NCBI GenBank assembly: GCA_026197075.1
Contig: JAPHQV010000025.1
Span: 62,001-126,000 of the forward strand
Direction: 5' to 3'
Origin: Gammaproteobacteria bacterium
Lineage (GTDB): Bacteria > Pseudomonadota > Gammaproteobacteria > DSM-19610
DNA: 64,000 nt
Shown: in pieces, positions 39,008 to 46,054 of the stretch
Numbering within the stretch: position 1 is the first letter of the stretch
Layout: each line of letters begins with the position of its first letter
Notes under the pieces: model-generated
Seen by the model: only the letters and a program-made list of their open reading frames with translations
Told to the model about the DNA's origin: nothing
Databases searched by the model: none
Made by a program: the position numbers and the translations under genes

Positions 39008-40015
39008 ATGAACGGGAGCAGCGCAGCCTGCGCGGTACTGGGCGCCGGCTCCTGGGGTACGGCACTGGCCATCCTGCTGGCCCGCCAGGGGCACCCGGTA
39101 CACCTCTGGGGGCACCTGCAGGCGGACATCGACCGCCTGTCGCATGACCGCGCCAACGAACAGTACCTGCCGGGCATCCCCTTTCCCGAATCCCTGGCCT
39201 GCACCGCCGACCTGGGCGCGGCCCTGGAGGGCGCACCCCTCATCCTGGTGGCCGTGCCCAGCCACGCCTTCGCCACGGTACTGACGGCCCTCCAGCCACG
39301 ACTGCGCCCCGGCCAGCGCATCGCCTGGGCCACCAAGGGCCTGGAGACCGGCACCGGCCGCTTCCTGCACCAGGTGTTCGCGGATATCCTGGGTGAGGCC
39401 ATGGCCCCGGCCCTGATCTCCGGTCCCACCTTCGCGCGCGAGGTGGCCCTGGGTCTGCCCACCGCCGTCACCGTCGCCAGTCCCGACGAGGTCTTTGCCG
39501 ACCAGCTGGCCCAGAACCTCAGTGGCCCGGATTTCCGCGCCTACACCAGTGGCGATGTGCAGGGCGTGGAGCTGGGTGGCGCGGTGAAGAATGTCATGGC
39601 CATCGCCGCCGGTATCTCTGATGGCCTGGGCTTCGGTGCCAACAGTCGTGCCGCCCTCATCACCCGCGGACTGCACGAGATCATGCGGCTGGGCGAGACC
39701 CTGGGCGGCCAGCGGGAAACCTTCATGGGCCTGGCCGGGGTGGGTGACCTGGTGCTCACCTGCACCGATGACCAGTCGCGCAACCGGCGCCTGGGACTGG
39801 CCCTGGGTCGCGGCGAGCCGCGCGACCGGGCCATCGCGACCATCGGCCAGGCGGTGGAAGGGGTACACACGGCGCGGGAAGTGGTGGCCCTGGCGCGCCG
39901 CCATGGCGTGGAGATGCCCATCAGTGAACAGGTGTGCCGGGTATTGTTCGAGGATCATGATCCCCGACAGGCGGTCCATGAACTGCTGGGGCGCTCGCTG
40001 AAGGCGGAGCTGTAG
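39008..40015 (+). CDS. gpsA: NAD(P)-dependent glycerol-3-phosphate dehydrogenase
   Basis: 335 residues. It has the Rossmann motif VLGAGSWGTALAILLARQG (10-28), then ATKGLE, GPTFAREVALGLPTAV, the catalytic-lysine segment ELGGAVKNVMAIAAGISDGLG and GLAGVGDLVLTC. It makes glycerol-3-phosphate for phospholipids. It follows secB by 11 bp; its stop lies inside a palindrome shared with trmL. Confidence 0.97.
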   Translation: MNGSSAACAVLGAGSWGTALAILLARQGHPVHLWGHLQADIDRLSHDRANEQYLPGIPFPESLACTADLGAALEGAPLILVAVPSHAFATVLTALQPRLRPGQRIAWATKGLETGTGRFLHQVFADILGEAMAPALISGPTFAREVALGLPTAVTVASPDEVFADQLAQNLSGPDFRAYTSGDVQGVELGGAVKNVMAIAAGISDGLGFGANSRAALITRGLHEIMRLGETLGGQRETFMGLAGVGDLVLTCTDDQSRNRRLGLALGRGEPRDRAIATIGQAVEGVHTAREVVALARRHGVEMPISEQVCRVLFEDHDPRQAVHELLGRSLKAEL

Positions 40016-40042
40016 GTCGGACTGAAGCCCGACCTACAGCTC
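40007..40042. terminator. Palindrome holding both stops of gpsA and trmL
   Basis: A perfect 14-bp stem (GAGCTGTAGGTCGG at 40007-40020 with its complement at 40029-40042) and an 8-base loop. The gpsA TAG and the trmL stop, on opposite strands, are both in the stem. There is no clear T-run, so it may act as a Rho-linked or stabilising hairpin for both convergent genes. Confidence 0.6.
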
Positions 40043-40525
40043 GAGCTGCGACCCGGACTGCGAAACCGCCCCCGCGAAATCCGTCTGCCGCCAGGCCTCG
40101 TACAGGAACACGGCCACGGCATTGGACAGGTTCAGGCTGCGCGATCCCGGCACCATCGGCAGGCGCAGGATCTGATCGACACCACATTGCGCCAGGACGT
40201 CCTCCGGCAGGCCGCGCGACTCTGGTCCGAACAGCAGGGCATCGCCGGGCCGGTAGGCCACTTCCGTATGGCGTCGCCGGCCCTTGGTGGAACAGGCCCA
40301 CACCCGCGCCGGCCGGATGGTCGCGCGAAAGTCCGCCAGGTTCTCGTGCACCCGGACCTCGGCCCATTCCCGGTAGTCGAGGCCGGCGCGGCGCAACTTG
40401 CTGTCCTCCAGCTCGAAACCCAGCGGCCGGACCAGGTGCAAATGGCTGCCGGTATTGGCGCAGAGGCGTATGATATTGCCGGTGTTGGGCGGAATCTCCG
40501 GCTGATACAGGACGATGTGAAACAT
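40034..40525 (-). CDS. trmL: tRNA (cytidine/uridine-34-2'-O)-methyltransferase TrmL
   Basis: 163 residues, SPOUT-fold methyltransferase. The motifs PPNTGNIIRLCANTGSHLHLVRPLGFELEDSKLRRAGLDY, LFGPESRGLPEDVL and RIPM-like LPMVPGSRSLNLSNAVAVFLYEAW form the knotted SAM site. It methylates the wobble ribose of leucine tRNAs. It is the last host gene before the mobile element. Confidence 0.95.
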   Translation of the reverse strand: MFHIVLYQPEIPPNTGNIIRLCANTGSHLHLVRPLGFELEDSKLRRAGLDYREWAEVRVHENLADFRATIRPARVWACSTKGRRRHTEVAYRPGDALLFGPESRGLPEDVLAQCGVDQILRLPMVPGSRSLNLSNAVAVFLYEAWRQTDFAGAVSQSGSQLEL

Positions 40526-40577
40526 GATGACCGGAACGCTCAGGCAGGTGACCCACCATTATCCCGAACCCCGTGTT

Positions 40578-40668
40578 CACCGCAAAGGCGCAAAGTACGC
40601 AAAGCACCCACCAAGACCGGAATAATGGGTTTTATAAACCTTACTGAATGAATTCTTTGCGTACTTTG
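40578..40668. repeat. Long-armed inverted repeat, copy C (left part, split by the mobile element)
   Basis: The left arm is intact: 27 bp at 40578-40604, CACCGCAAAGGCGCAAAG followed by TACGCAAAG. The right arm is cut: its first 14 bases are at 40655-40668, and its last 21 bases, including an 8-bp duplicate, are at 54870-54890. Joined at the duplicated GTACTTTG, the arm pairs perfectly over 27 bp with the left arm. The core is 50 bp and A+T-rich. Confidence 0.9.
40661..40668. repeat. Target-site duplication, window-left copy
   Basis: GTACTTTG, directly before the element end. The same octamer is at 54870-54877. Mu-like transposases usually duplicate 5 bp, so 5 of these 8 are probably the true duplication and the rest chance or end sequence. 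Confidence 0.8.
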
Positions 40669-40711
40669 AGCGGCCGCGAGATAAATCGGACCAAAAATGC
40701 AAGATAATTGA
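40669..40711. repeat. Element terminus next to trmL (Mu right-end equivalent)
   Basis: Read inward the end is AGCGGCCGCGAGATAA, with a second GATAA 23 bp further in. The other end, read inward from 54869, has CCGC and GATAA at nearly the same distance and the same 23-bp GATAA spacing, with ATGCA before the second GATAA at both ends. These are likely transposase-binding sites. Confidence 0.6.
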
Positions 40712-40883
40712 ATGGTGGGATTTTCCACCATATGGAAGCGAAATTCCATAATTACTCCATTATTTCCGCCCCCATGTCAGCATATTGACCTAGCTCGCGC
40801 TGTTGGGTAGCGGCTCGGAGCACCTTTATGCCACCGCCTCCCTGCTATACTGACTTGGAAAAATCATAATAAGGAGAGGCTTC

Positions 40884-41225
40884 ATGCGTGCCATCATCAC
40901 CCTATCCCTGTTCCTGGTCTTCATCAGCCAAGCCATCGCATCTGGCGTTTATCGCTGGGTGGATTCAGAGGGCAACACGCATTTCGGAGATCGTCCGCCT
41001 ACGCTAGAGGCCGAACAAATCAAGGCACCAAGCCGGGTGGGTGGCGAGCCCCTCCCGCTGGACCAGGCGACTGACGCCACAATTTCGGAGTCTGCTAAGG
41101 TCCAGGTAGAACTCTGGAAACAGCAGCATAATTACAAAAGGGCGCTGGAAGACCTTGATCGCGCACGTGAGCGCCGCAAGGAGCTAGAAGAACGCGGGCG
41201 CGCCTTTCAGGAAGAGTTCAGGTAA
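40884..41225 (+). CDS. Secreted DUF4124 protein (cargo gene of the element)
   Basis: 113 residues with a signal peptide (about 1-19). The start of the mature part, GVYRWVDSEGNTHFGDRPP, is the DUF4124 signature. The C-terminal 35 residues are a charged helix. It has its own promoter-like TATACT (40846-40851) and a strong AAGGAGAGG ribosome site, and is the only gene on the plus strand besides the repressor. It runs toward the tape measure gene at the element's end, as lysogenic-conversion genes do. Residues 91-112 resemble residues ~667-688 of the tape measure protein (12 of 23 aligned identical). Function unknown. Confidence 0.8.
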   Translation: MRAIITLSLFLVFISQAIASGVYRWVDSEGNTHFGDRPPTLEAEQIKAPSRVGGEPLPLDQATDATISESAKVQVELWKQQHNYKRALEDLDRARERRKELEERGRAFQEEFR

Positions 41226-41251
41226 CAGAGTAACGAGCCTCGCCATTGGGA

Positions 41252-44200
41252 TCATCGTGTCACCCTCCCGCCGCGCTTCAGCGACTCCCGCGCGAACGCC
41301 CGCTTCATATCCTCCGCCGTGTTGGCGGAGGCAGTGACGGGGAAATGCTGACCATCCAGGTACAAGTTGACGGGCGTGCCATCACTGCCGCCACCACCCG
41401 CGACCGACGGCACATCGGGTATGCGTAGGTTGTTGATGATACTGGGCGCGCCCACTGCACCAGCGGCTGCGCCCACCAGGCCGCCGCTGGCGAACTTCGG
41501 TATCAGCAGGCGGTTGATGCCCTCGATGAACGGCAGGCCGTAATGCCGCACCGCCTTCGCCCGCAGCATGTACTCGTTCTTGGAACCCCACAGGAGGATT
41601 GAGTCCGAGGTCTCGGTGCCCGGTCCGTTGATGGGCCCGCCGCTGGCACGGCGTGGTGCGTTCTCTAATAATTTCTCTACGCGAGTATCCGGCGCTCCAG
41701 GCTCCTGTAACACAACCGGCATTATTATGGGGTTCTTCTCCAGCTTATTCTGAAGCAGCTGTCGCAATTCGTCGGCGCTTTTGTCAGCGCTTTCTTTATT
41801 GAATCCTATTTCCAGTTCCTTAAGAAATCCGGCCTTATTAACCAATTCTTGTATTTGAATATTTGCTTCTTCGAGATCCTGAGTGGCCTCAATTTCCTGC
41901 CCTTCACCAATGCCTTCCCATATTTTCCGGACCTCTCCTGCCAAGCGCTTCATTTCCGTTGCAGTTAGAGTGCCCTCCTCACGAGCGCGCCGTAATCGTT
42001 CTTCCAGTAGCTCCGCGCCTTCAGTTGCCGTTCCAAAGTCACCAGCACCCAGAGCATCCTTCGCCCTTATAAACTGGTTGTAGACATTTACGGAATTCTC
42101 GGTAGGTGTCTCTTCCTGTTTCTTGGGCTGGGAAAATTCATCCTCAAAATCTTTCCCGCGTTGTTCAAGTTGCTTGCGGATTTCCTGTGCCTTCCGCAGC
42201 TTTTTGTTTGCATCGTCATATAATTTAAGCTGCTCAGTAAGCTGCTTTTTGATTTTATCGGTCTCGTCTTTTTTGATGTCAGCCACCGTATCTCGGTGAT
42301 CTGCCATTGACTTTTCACGCTGCTCTTGAAGCTTTTTCACTTTACCGAAGGTTTCACGGAAAGTGCGCTCCTGACTGGCAATCTCCAGAAGATCCTTGCT
42401 TATTTCTGCTGTCGGGCCTTCTTGGTCGGCATGCACTCTGCTGGCCGTGTCTCTGAATTTTGTATAGAAATCCCTCGCCGCCTGAAGGCGCTTCATATAG
42501 GCTGCCAATTCATGTGCCGAGAGGCGATCCATTTCGTCGGCAGTGAGTATCTGAAGGTCAGCATACTCTTGCTGTTCCGCCATCATCTCTTGCAGCCGCT
42601 GCTGGTCTGTACGTTTGCGCTCTTCAATCTCTGCCTTGATCTTATTCAGCTTCAGGTGCGCATCCACCACCGCCAGAATCGCCGCCGCCAAGCCGGACAT
42701 CCACAGGCCCGACGACAGCGCCACGGTGCCCACCTTGCCCAGCAGCGTGATCGCTTGCGGCACCGTATTGGCGAGCGCACCCAGGCCGCCACTGGCCAGG
42801 CGCAGGGCGTTCCACACCTGGCGCAGGCCAACCACCCAGGCCGCCTTGGCGGCGACCAGGGCGGTGATGCCCAGCAGGAGGCCCTTCACGGGCGTTGGCA
42901 GCTCGTTCAGACCCTGGGCCACGCGTGTGAGGATCTCCACCAGCGGCGTGCCTGCGGTCACCAGGTCACCGATCTGCAACGACAGCTCTGCCATTGCGGC
43001 GCGGAACTCGCGCATTCGCTGCTCGGGGGTATCCGCCATCTTGGCGTACGCCTCGTCGGTAGCCCCAGCGGCCTGGTGCATGGATTCGATGGAGCCCGCC
43101 AGCGCATCGATGTCCCGCGTCAACGCCAGCACGCCGGTGCGAGCGGTCACGTCCGGCACGATCTGGCGCAGGGTCTCGGGGTCCAGGTTCAGGCGGGCGA
43201 TCTGCTCCAAGGTGCCGAACAGGCCGTTCCAGCTGATGCCCAGCTCGTCCATCTGCTTCTTGGCCTCGGGAACGGGCGTGGACAGGGCGGTGATGGCCGA
43301 TCGAATGGAGGTGGTTGCCACGGCCGTATCGATGCCAGCCTGCGTCATCGAGGCAATGGACGCGGCCAGCTCCTCGAAGGGTACCTTGGCGGCGGCCGCG
43401 ATCGGAAGCGCCTGCCCCAGACTGGCGGAGAGTTGCGGCAGGGTAGTGACGCCGTTCTTCACCGTGTTGAACAGCACGTCGTACACCTGGCCAAGCTGAT
43501 CGATTTCCTTGCCATAGGCGTTGACCACGGCCAGGCCCACGCGGGCGGCACTCTGGGTGTCTGTTACGCCCGCCACCGCGGCCCGGGTCGATTGGCGCAG
43601 CACCTCGATGGCGTTGCCCTCGGGCACCCCGGCAGAGATGATGTCGTACAGCGCCTGGGCAGCGGCGGGCGCGACCACACCCATCTCCACCGCCAGCGCA
43701 CGCACCTCCTGGGTCAGCTCGGCGAAGCGCGCCGGGCTCACATCAATGAGCGTGAATACCTCCGCCATGCGGGTCTGGAACTCGCTCGCCCCACCACCAG
43801 CTGCGGTGAGCATGCGCACCACGCCATAACCTGCGCCAGCGAGGGCCAGCATGCCGATCTTGGCTTGTCCCATCACTTGCACCCACCCGGTTTTCTCCTG
43901 GGTGAGCTTGCGCACGCCTTCCTGCATCTGCACATGGGCGCGGGTGAGTTCCCGGCCGGAGATCTGGCCCGAACGGGCCAGAGTCTGGTAGTCGGTTCGG
44001 AGTTGGCGGATCTCGCTATTGAGGTCACCGAAGGGGCGCATTCCCAATCGCTTCATGGCGTCGCCGATGCGCCGAGACCCGGTGGTAGTCACCCGTTCCA
44101 GGCCCTGGATCTCGCCCCGGTAAGCAGCTGCACCCGCCTTTATGGAGCGCTGAAATTCCTCTGCACGTAGCCGTAATGTAAATTCAACGGTATTGTTCAT
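41252..44200 (-). CDS. Phage tail tape measure protein
   Basis: 982 residues, uninterrupted. Residues ~115-460 form the TP901-type tape measure core (FQTRMAEVFTLIDVSPARFAELTQEV, ALYDIISAGVP, QALPIAAAAKVPFEELAASIASM). Hydrophobic segments follow at about 435-455 and 488-510, then a charged coiled-coil region (about 517-850) and a Gly-rich C-terminus (RRASGGPINGPGTETSDSIL, KFASGGLVGAAAGAVG) typical of Mu-like tape measures. It normally sets tail length and helps DNA ejection. The central coiled-coil part is visibly A+T-richer than both ends, so the gene is mosaic. No tail tube, sheath or baseplate gene accompanies it. Its ATG overlaps the stop of a 93-codon frame (ATGA). Confidence 0.93.
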   Translation of the reverse strand: MNNTVEFTLRLRAEEFQRSIKAGAAAYRGEIQGLERVTTTGSRRIGDAMKRLGMRPFGDLNSEIRQLRTDYQTLARSGQISGRELTRAHVQMQEGVRKLTQEKTGWVQVMGQAKIGMLALAGAGYGVVRMLTAAGGGASEFQTRMAEVFTLIDVSPARFAELTQEVRALAVEMGVVAPAAAQALYDIISAGVPEGNAIEVLRQSTRAAVAGVTDTQSAARVGLAVVNAYGKEIDQLGQVYDVLFNTVKNGVTTLPQLSASLGQALPIAAAAKVPFEELAASIASMTQAGIDTAVATTSIRSAITALSTPVPEAKKQMDELGISWNGLFGTLEQIARLNLDPETLRQIVPDVTARTGVLALTRDIDALAGSIESMHQAAGATDEAYAKMADTPEQRMREFRAAMAELSLQIGDLVTAGTPLVEILTRVAQGLNELPTPVKGLLLGITALVAAKAAWVVGLRQVWNALRLASGGLGALANTVPQAITLLGKVGTVALSSGLWMSGLAAAILAVVDAHLKLNKIKAEIEERKRTDQQRLQEMMAEQQEYADLQILTADEMDRLSAHELAAYMKRLQAARDFYTKFRDTASRVHADQEGPTAEISKDLLEIASQERTFRETFGKVKKLQEQREKSMADHRDTVADIKKDETDKIKKQLTEQLKLYDDANKKLRKAQEIRKQLEQRGKDFEDEFSQPKKQEETPTENSVNVYNQFIRAKDALGAGDFGTATEGAELLEERLRRAREEGTLTATEMKRLAGEVRKIWEGIGEGQEIEATQDLEEANIQIQELVNKAGFLKELEIGFNKESADKSADELRQLLQNKLEKNPIIMPVVLQEPGAPDTRVEKLLENAPRRASGGPINGPGTETSDSILLWGSKNEYMLRAKAVRHYGLPFIEGINRLLIPKFASGGLVGAAAGAVGAPSIINNLRIPDVPSVAGGGGSDGTPVNLYLDGQHFPVTASANTAEDMKRAFARESLKRGGRVTR

Positions 44201-44478
44201 GGGGCCCCTCGGTCTAGGGTTGGGTGCATCTTTTGATGATGATTAGATAGTTGGAATGTGCTACTGAATTCCGCCATTAATTCGGATAAAAAAAGCGGCG
44301 GCGCACTCGGCCCATCGAGTATGCCGCCGCAAAAATCCACGGATAGGGGCTGCCAACAGGAGTTTGGCAGGGGATTACCGCAGTCTCCCTGGTGGCGTTG
44401 TACTACAGGCTCTATCCCGGCCACCTTGCGAGACAGAGCCACCCGTGAAGGCACGATTTCTGAGGAGCACGTCATCAT
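44197..44478 (-). CDS. Small ORF spanning a terminator, coupled at both ends
   Basis: 93 residues, no family recognised (MMTCSSEIVPSRVALSRKVA at the start). Its ATG overlaps the upstream gene's stop (ATGA) and its stop overlaps the tape measure ATG (ATGA). An intrinsic terminator lies inside it and is read as GGILDGPSAPPLFLSE. The exact coupling on both sides argues that it is translated, though composition alone is not convincing. The gene preceding a tape measure is often a tail assembly chaperone; no sequence evidence supports that here. Confidence 0.45.
   Translation of the reverse strand: MMTCSSEIVPSRVALSRKVAGIEPVVQRHQGDCGNPLPNSCWQPLSVDFCGGILDGPSAPPLFLSELMAEFSSTFQLSNHHQKMHPTLDRGAP
44288..44330 (-). 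terminator. Intrinsic terminator upstream of the tape measure gene (T2)
   Basis: Minus-strand stem GCGGCGGC (44330-44323) with its complement (44302-44295), an inner stem ACTCG/CGAGT and a 6-base loop, followed by seven T (44294-44288). It would end late transcripts about 90 bases before the tape measure gene unless anti-terminated or covered by ribosomes. Confidence 0.88.
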
Positions 44479-45116
44479 GGGATCATTGAAGGTGAAATGC
44501 CCAATTGCTCGAACAAGAGCCTTTCAGCATCAATTTGCTGAGCAAATTCATTCTTCCCGTCCGTGCGGTTTGATCTAGCCCGCTTGGCGGAAAACAGTAC
44601 GCCTCGCTTCTTATCGTGCTGCGGAACACTCTCGCAAGCCGGTAAATGGAATGCTGGTATTAGCAGCTCGGGCGTTGCGCGCGTCGTGACCATTTTGCTG
44701 GAAACTCGTTTACTGGAAATCCTTTTCTGATCAAGACTGCAAGACATGGATTCTAGCGCAATAATCCGTTTGTAATTATTGGCAACCTCTAACGCCGCTC
44801 GCGTGTACTGTTCGCACGCGAACTCCATTTCTGACAGGAGAAGCGCCTTCATTACGTCTGGAGATGCCAGCAGGAGATGAGCAAGTTCAGATTCCAACTC
44901 AGACAAGTATCGTTCAAGCCCCTCACCCTCCTTCAACTCCGCCGGAGTCAGGGAAGACGGAGAGCTATTGACGAGCTTTTTATGGCCTTCATAAGCAGCA
45001 CGCAAGCGATTCACCCTGGGTCGCAGTACATCCATGCGCGCCTGGTGATCCAGTACGCTTTTCACGCTGCCGTGCTTGGCTGTTGGTGTACTTCCCTTTT
45101 CCTGTTGAGTGGTCAT
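44475..45116 (-). CDS. Hypothetical phage protein with helical N-terminal half
   Basis: 213 residues, no recognised family. Residues ~30-130 are predicted helical (VLRPRVNRLRAAYEGHKKLV, GLERYLSELESELAHLL). The stretch CEQYTRAALEVANNYKRIIALE resembles TYSSYLDNANKVIADMKRIAAL in the next gene upstream (45269-46054), so the two may be distant paralogues. The C-terminal third is basic. It starts directly after the stop of a 37-codon ORF (TAGATG) and ends overlapping the next frame (ATGA). Its place between mor and the tape measure is where capsid genes would be expected. Confidence 0.6.
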   Translation of the reverse strand: MTTQQEKGSTPTAKHGSVKSVLDHQARMDVLRPRVNRLRAAYEGHKKLVNSSPSSLTPAELKEGEGLERYLSELESELAHLLLASPDVMKALLLSEMEFACEQYTRAALEVANNYKRIIALESMSCSLDQKRISSKRVSSKMVTTRATPELLIPAFHLPACESVPQHDKKRGVLFSAKRARSNRTDGKNEFAQQIDAERLLFEQLGISPSMIP

Positions 45117-45131
45117 CTAGGTGTCCAAGGC
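45114..45131. repeat. 18-bp direct repeat, copy 1
   Basis: CATCTAGGTGTCCAAGGC. It recurs with one change at 45228-45245. On the minus strand each copy reads GCCTTGGAC, A or G, CCTAG, then ATG: a stop directly followed by a start codon. The repeats bound a 114-bp (38-codon) cassette holding terminator T1. Confidence 0.85.
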
Positions 45132-45230
45132 TAGTAAAGACTGTGTATAAAAAGGCGGTGGCGCCCCAGCAGGCCCCGCGCCCCCCGGCTCGGGTTTAAT
45201 AAGCGCCACCGCACAAACCGGGTGTTTCAT
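45117..45230 (-). CDS. 37-residue ORF spanning terminator T1
   Basis: Starts at ATG 45230-45228, directly after a TAG in another frame, and stops with TAG abutting the next gene's ATG. The product is MKHPVCAVALIKPEPGGAGP and 17 more residues ending LLALDT. The terminator arms are read as codons (AVALI... and GAPPPF). No family recognised. It could be a leader peptide or only a frame preserved by the duplication that created the cassette. Confidence 0.35.
   Translation of the reverse strand: MKHPVCAVALIKPEPGGAGPAGAPPPFYTQSLLALDT
45149..45212 (-). terminator. Intrinsic terminator T1
   Basis: Minus-strand stem GCGGTGGCGC (45212-45203) with its complement (45164-45155), a long G+C-rich 38-base loop, then C and five T (45153-45149). 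It follows the 45269-46054 gene and lies inside the 37-codon ORF. Confidence 0.75.
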
Positions 45231-45245
45231 CTAGGCGTCCAAGGC
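45228..45245. repeat. 18-bp direct repeat, copy 2
   Basis: CATCTAGGCGTCCAAGGC, 17 of 18 bases identical to 45114-45131, at the other edge of the T1 cassette. Confidence 0.85.
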
Positions 45246-45268
45246 CAGGAACGGGTTCGGATAATCGA

Positions 45269-46054
45269 CTAATTCAGGTCAAATATCCCTGAATCCCGCA
45301 ACCGCTCCCGCTCAGCTTCGACCGCTTGATCGAGTTCGTTCAAACCACCAATTCCACATGCATATAACGAATTTGAACAGAACAATCGACCGCTGGCCGG
45401 ATCGTGTGCATTGATCTCACCGTCATGCGGTAAATTAAACATCGGCAGCAATGTGCGACGCCATTGATACGCGGTAAATGGATACGAGTTATCTCCGGTG
45501 ACTTCTCCGAATATCACATCAAGTGCTGCGATCCGTTTCATGTCGGCGATAACCTTGTTTGCGTTATCCAGATAAGATGAGTACGTCGCAGCCGCTTCAT
45601 CAATTACAAACCGCCTGACAATATCCGGCGTCAACTGTTCCATGCGCTCCAGCTCTTGCTCGGCCTGTGCCTTTCTGCGCCGCAGCCCTTCAACCACCTG
45701 CTCAGCACGCAAATAATCGCTGGCTTCGCCCGCACCTTGTGCGTCAGTATAACCACCCATCGCGCTACTGATCTTGCGATCGATTTCCGCAATGTCGGCA
45801 TCTCGTTTATTTCCGAGTGCAAGGTCGGCCAGAGCATCCTCTCTTTCGCGACGCAATGTGCAGACCTGTGCTGCTACAGTCTCATCCGCAGACTCAAGTG
45901 CGCCAAGCTTTTCTTCCTGCTCAGCGAGCATTTGAACGAGCTTGGAAACTGCTAACTGCTGGCTTGATAGCGCCTCACGATGCTCCTGGAGCTCGCTCCT
46001 GGCCGACTTTACTTGCTTTTCTTTTCCTCTTTTCATGACGCTCATAATGCTCAT
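45269..46054 (-). CDS. Hypothetical coiled-coil protein
   Basis: 261 residues. The first ~130 residues are a charged coiled coil (MLAEQEEKLGALESADETVA). The rest is mixed, with TYSSYLDNANKVIADMKRIAAL near 175 and SGRLFCSNSLYACGIGGLNEL near 225. No family recognised. The start has a GAGG ribosome site in a spacer that is nearly identical to the one before the shorter copy at 46159-46473. The C-terminus may be frameshifted: beyond the stop another frame reads DYPNPFLALDA and then stops next to the 18-bp repeat. A structural or regulatory phage role is possible but unsupported. Confidence 0.6.
   Translation of the reverse strand: MSIMSVMKRGKEKQVKSARSELQEHREALSSQQLAVSKLVQMLAEQEEKLGALESADETVAAQVCTLRREREDALADLALGNKRDADIAEIDRKISSAMGGYTDAQGAGEASDYLRAEQVVEGLRRRKAQAEQELERMEQLTPDIVRRFVIDEAAATYSSYLDNANKVIADMKRIAALDVIFGEVTGDNSYPFTAYQWRRTLLPMFNLPHDGEINAHDPASGRLFCSNSLYACGIGGLNELDQAVEAERERLRDSGIFDLN

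Noticed and set aside
42326-44170. 614-codon plus-strand frame opposite the tape measure gene
   Set aside because: Antisense shadow without domain signature; the tape measure motifs are on the minus strand.
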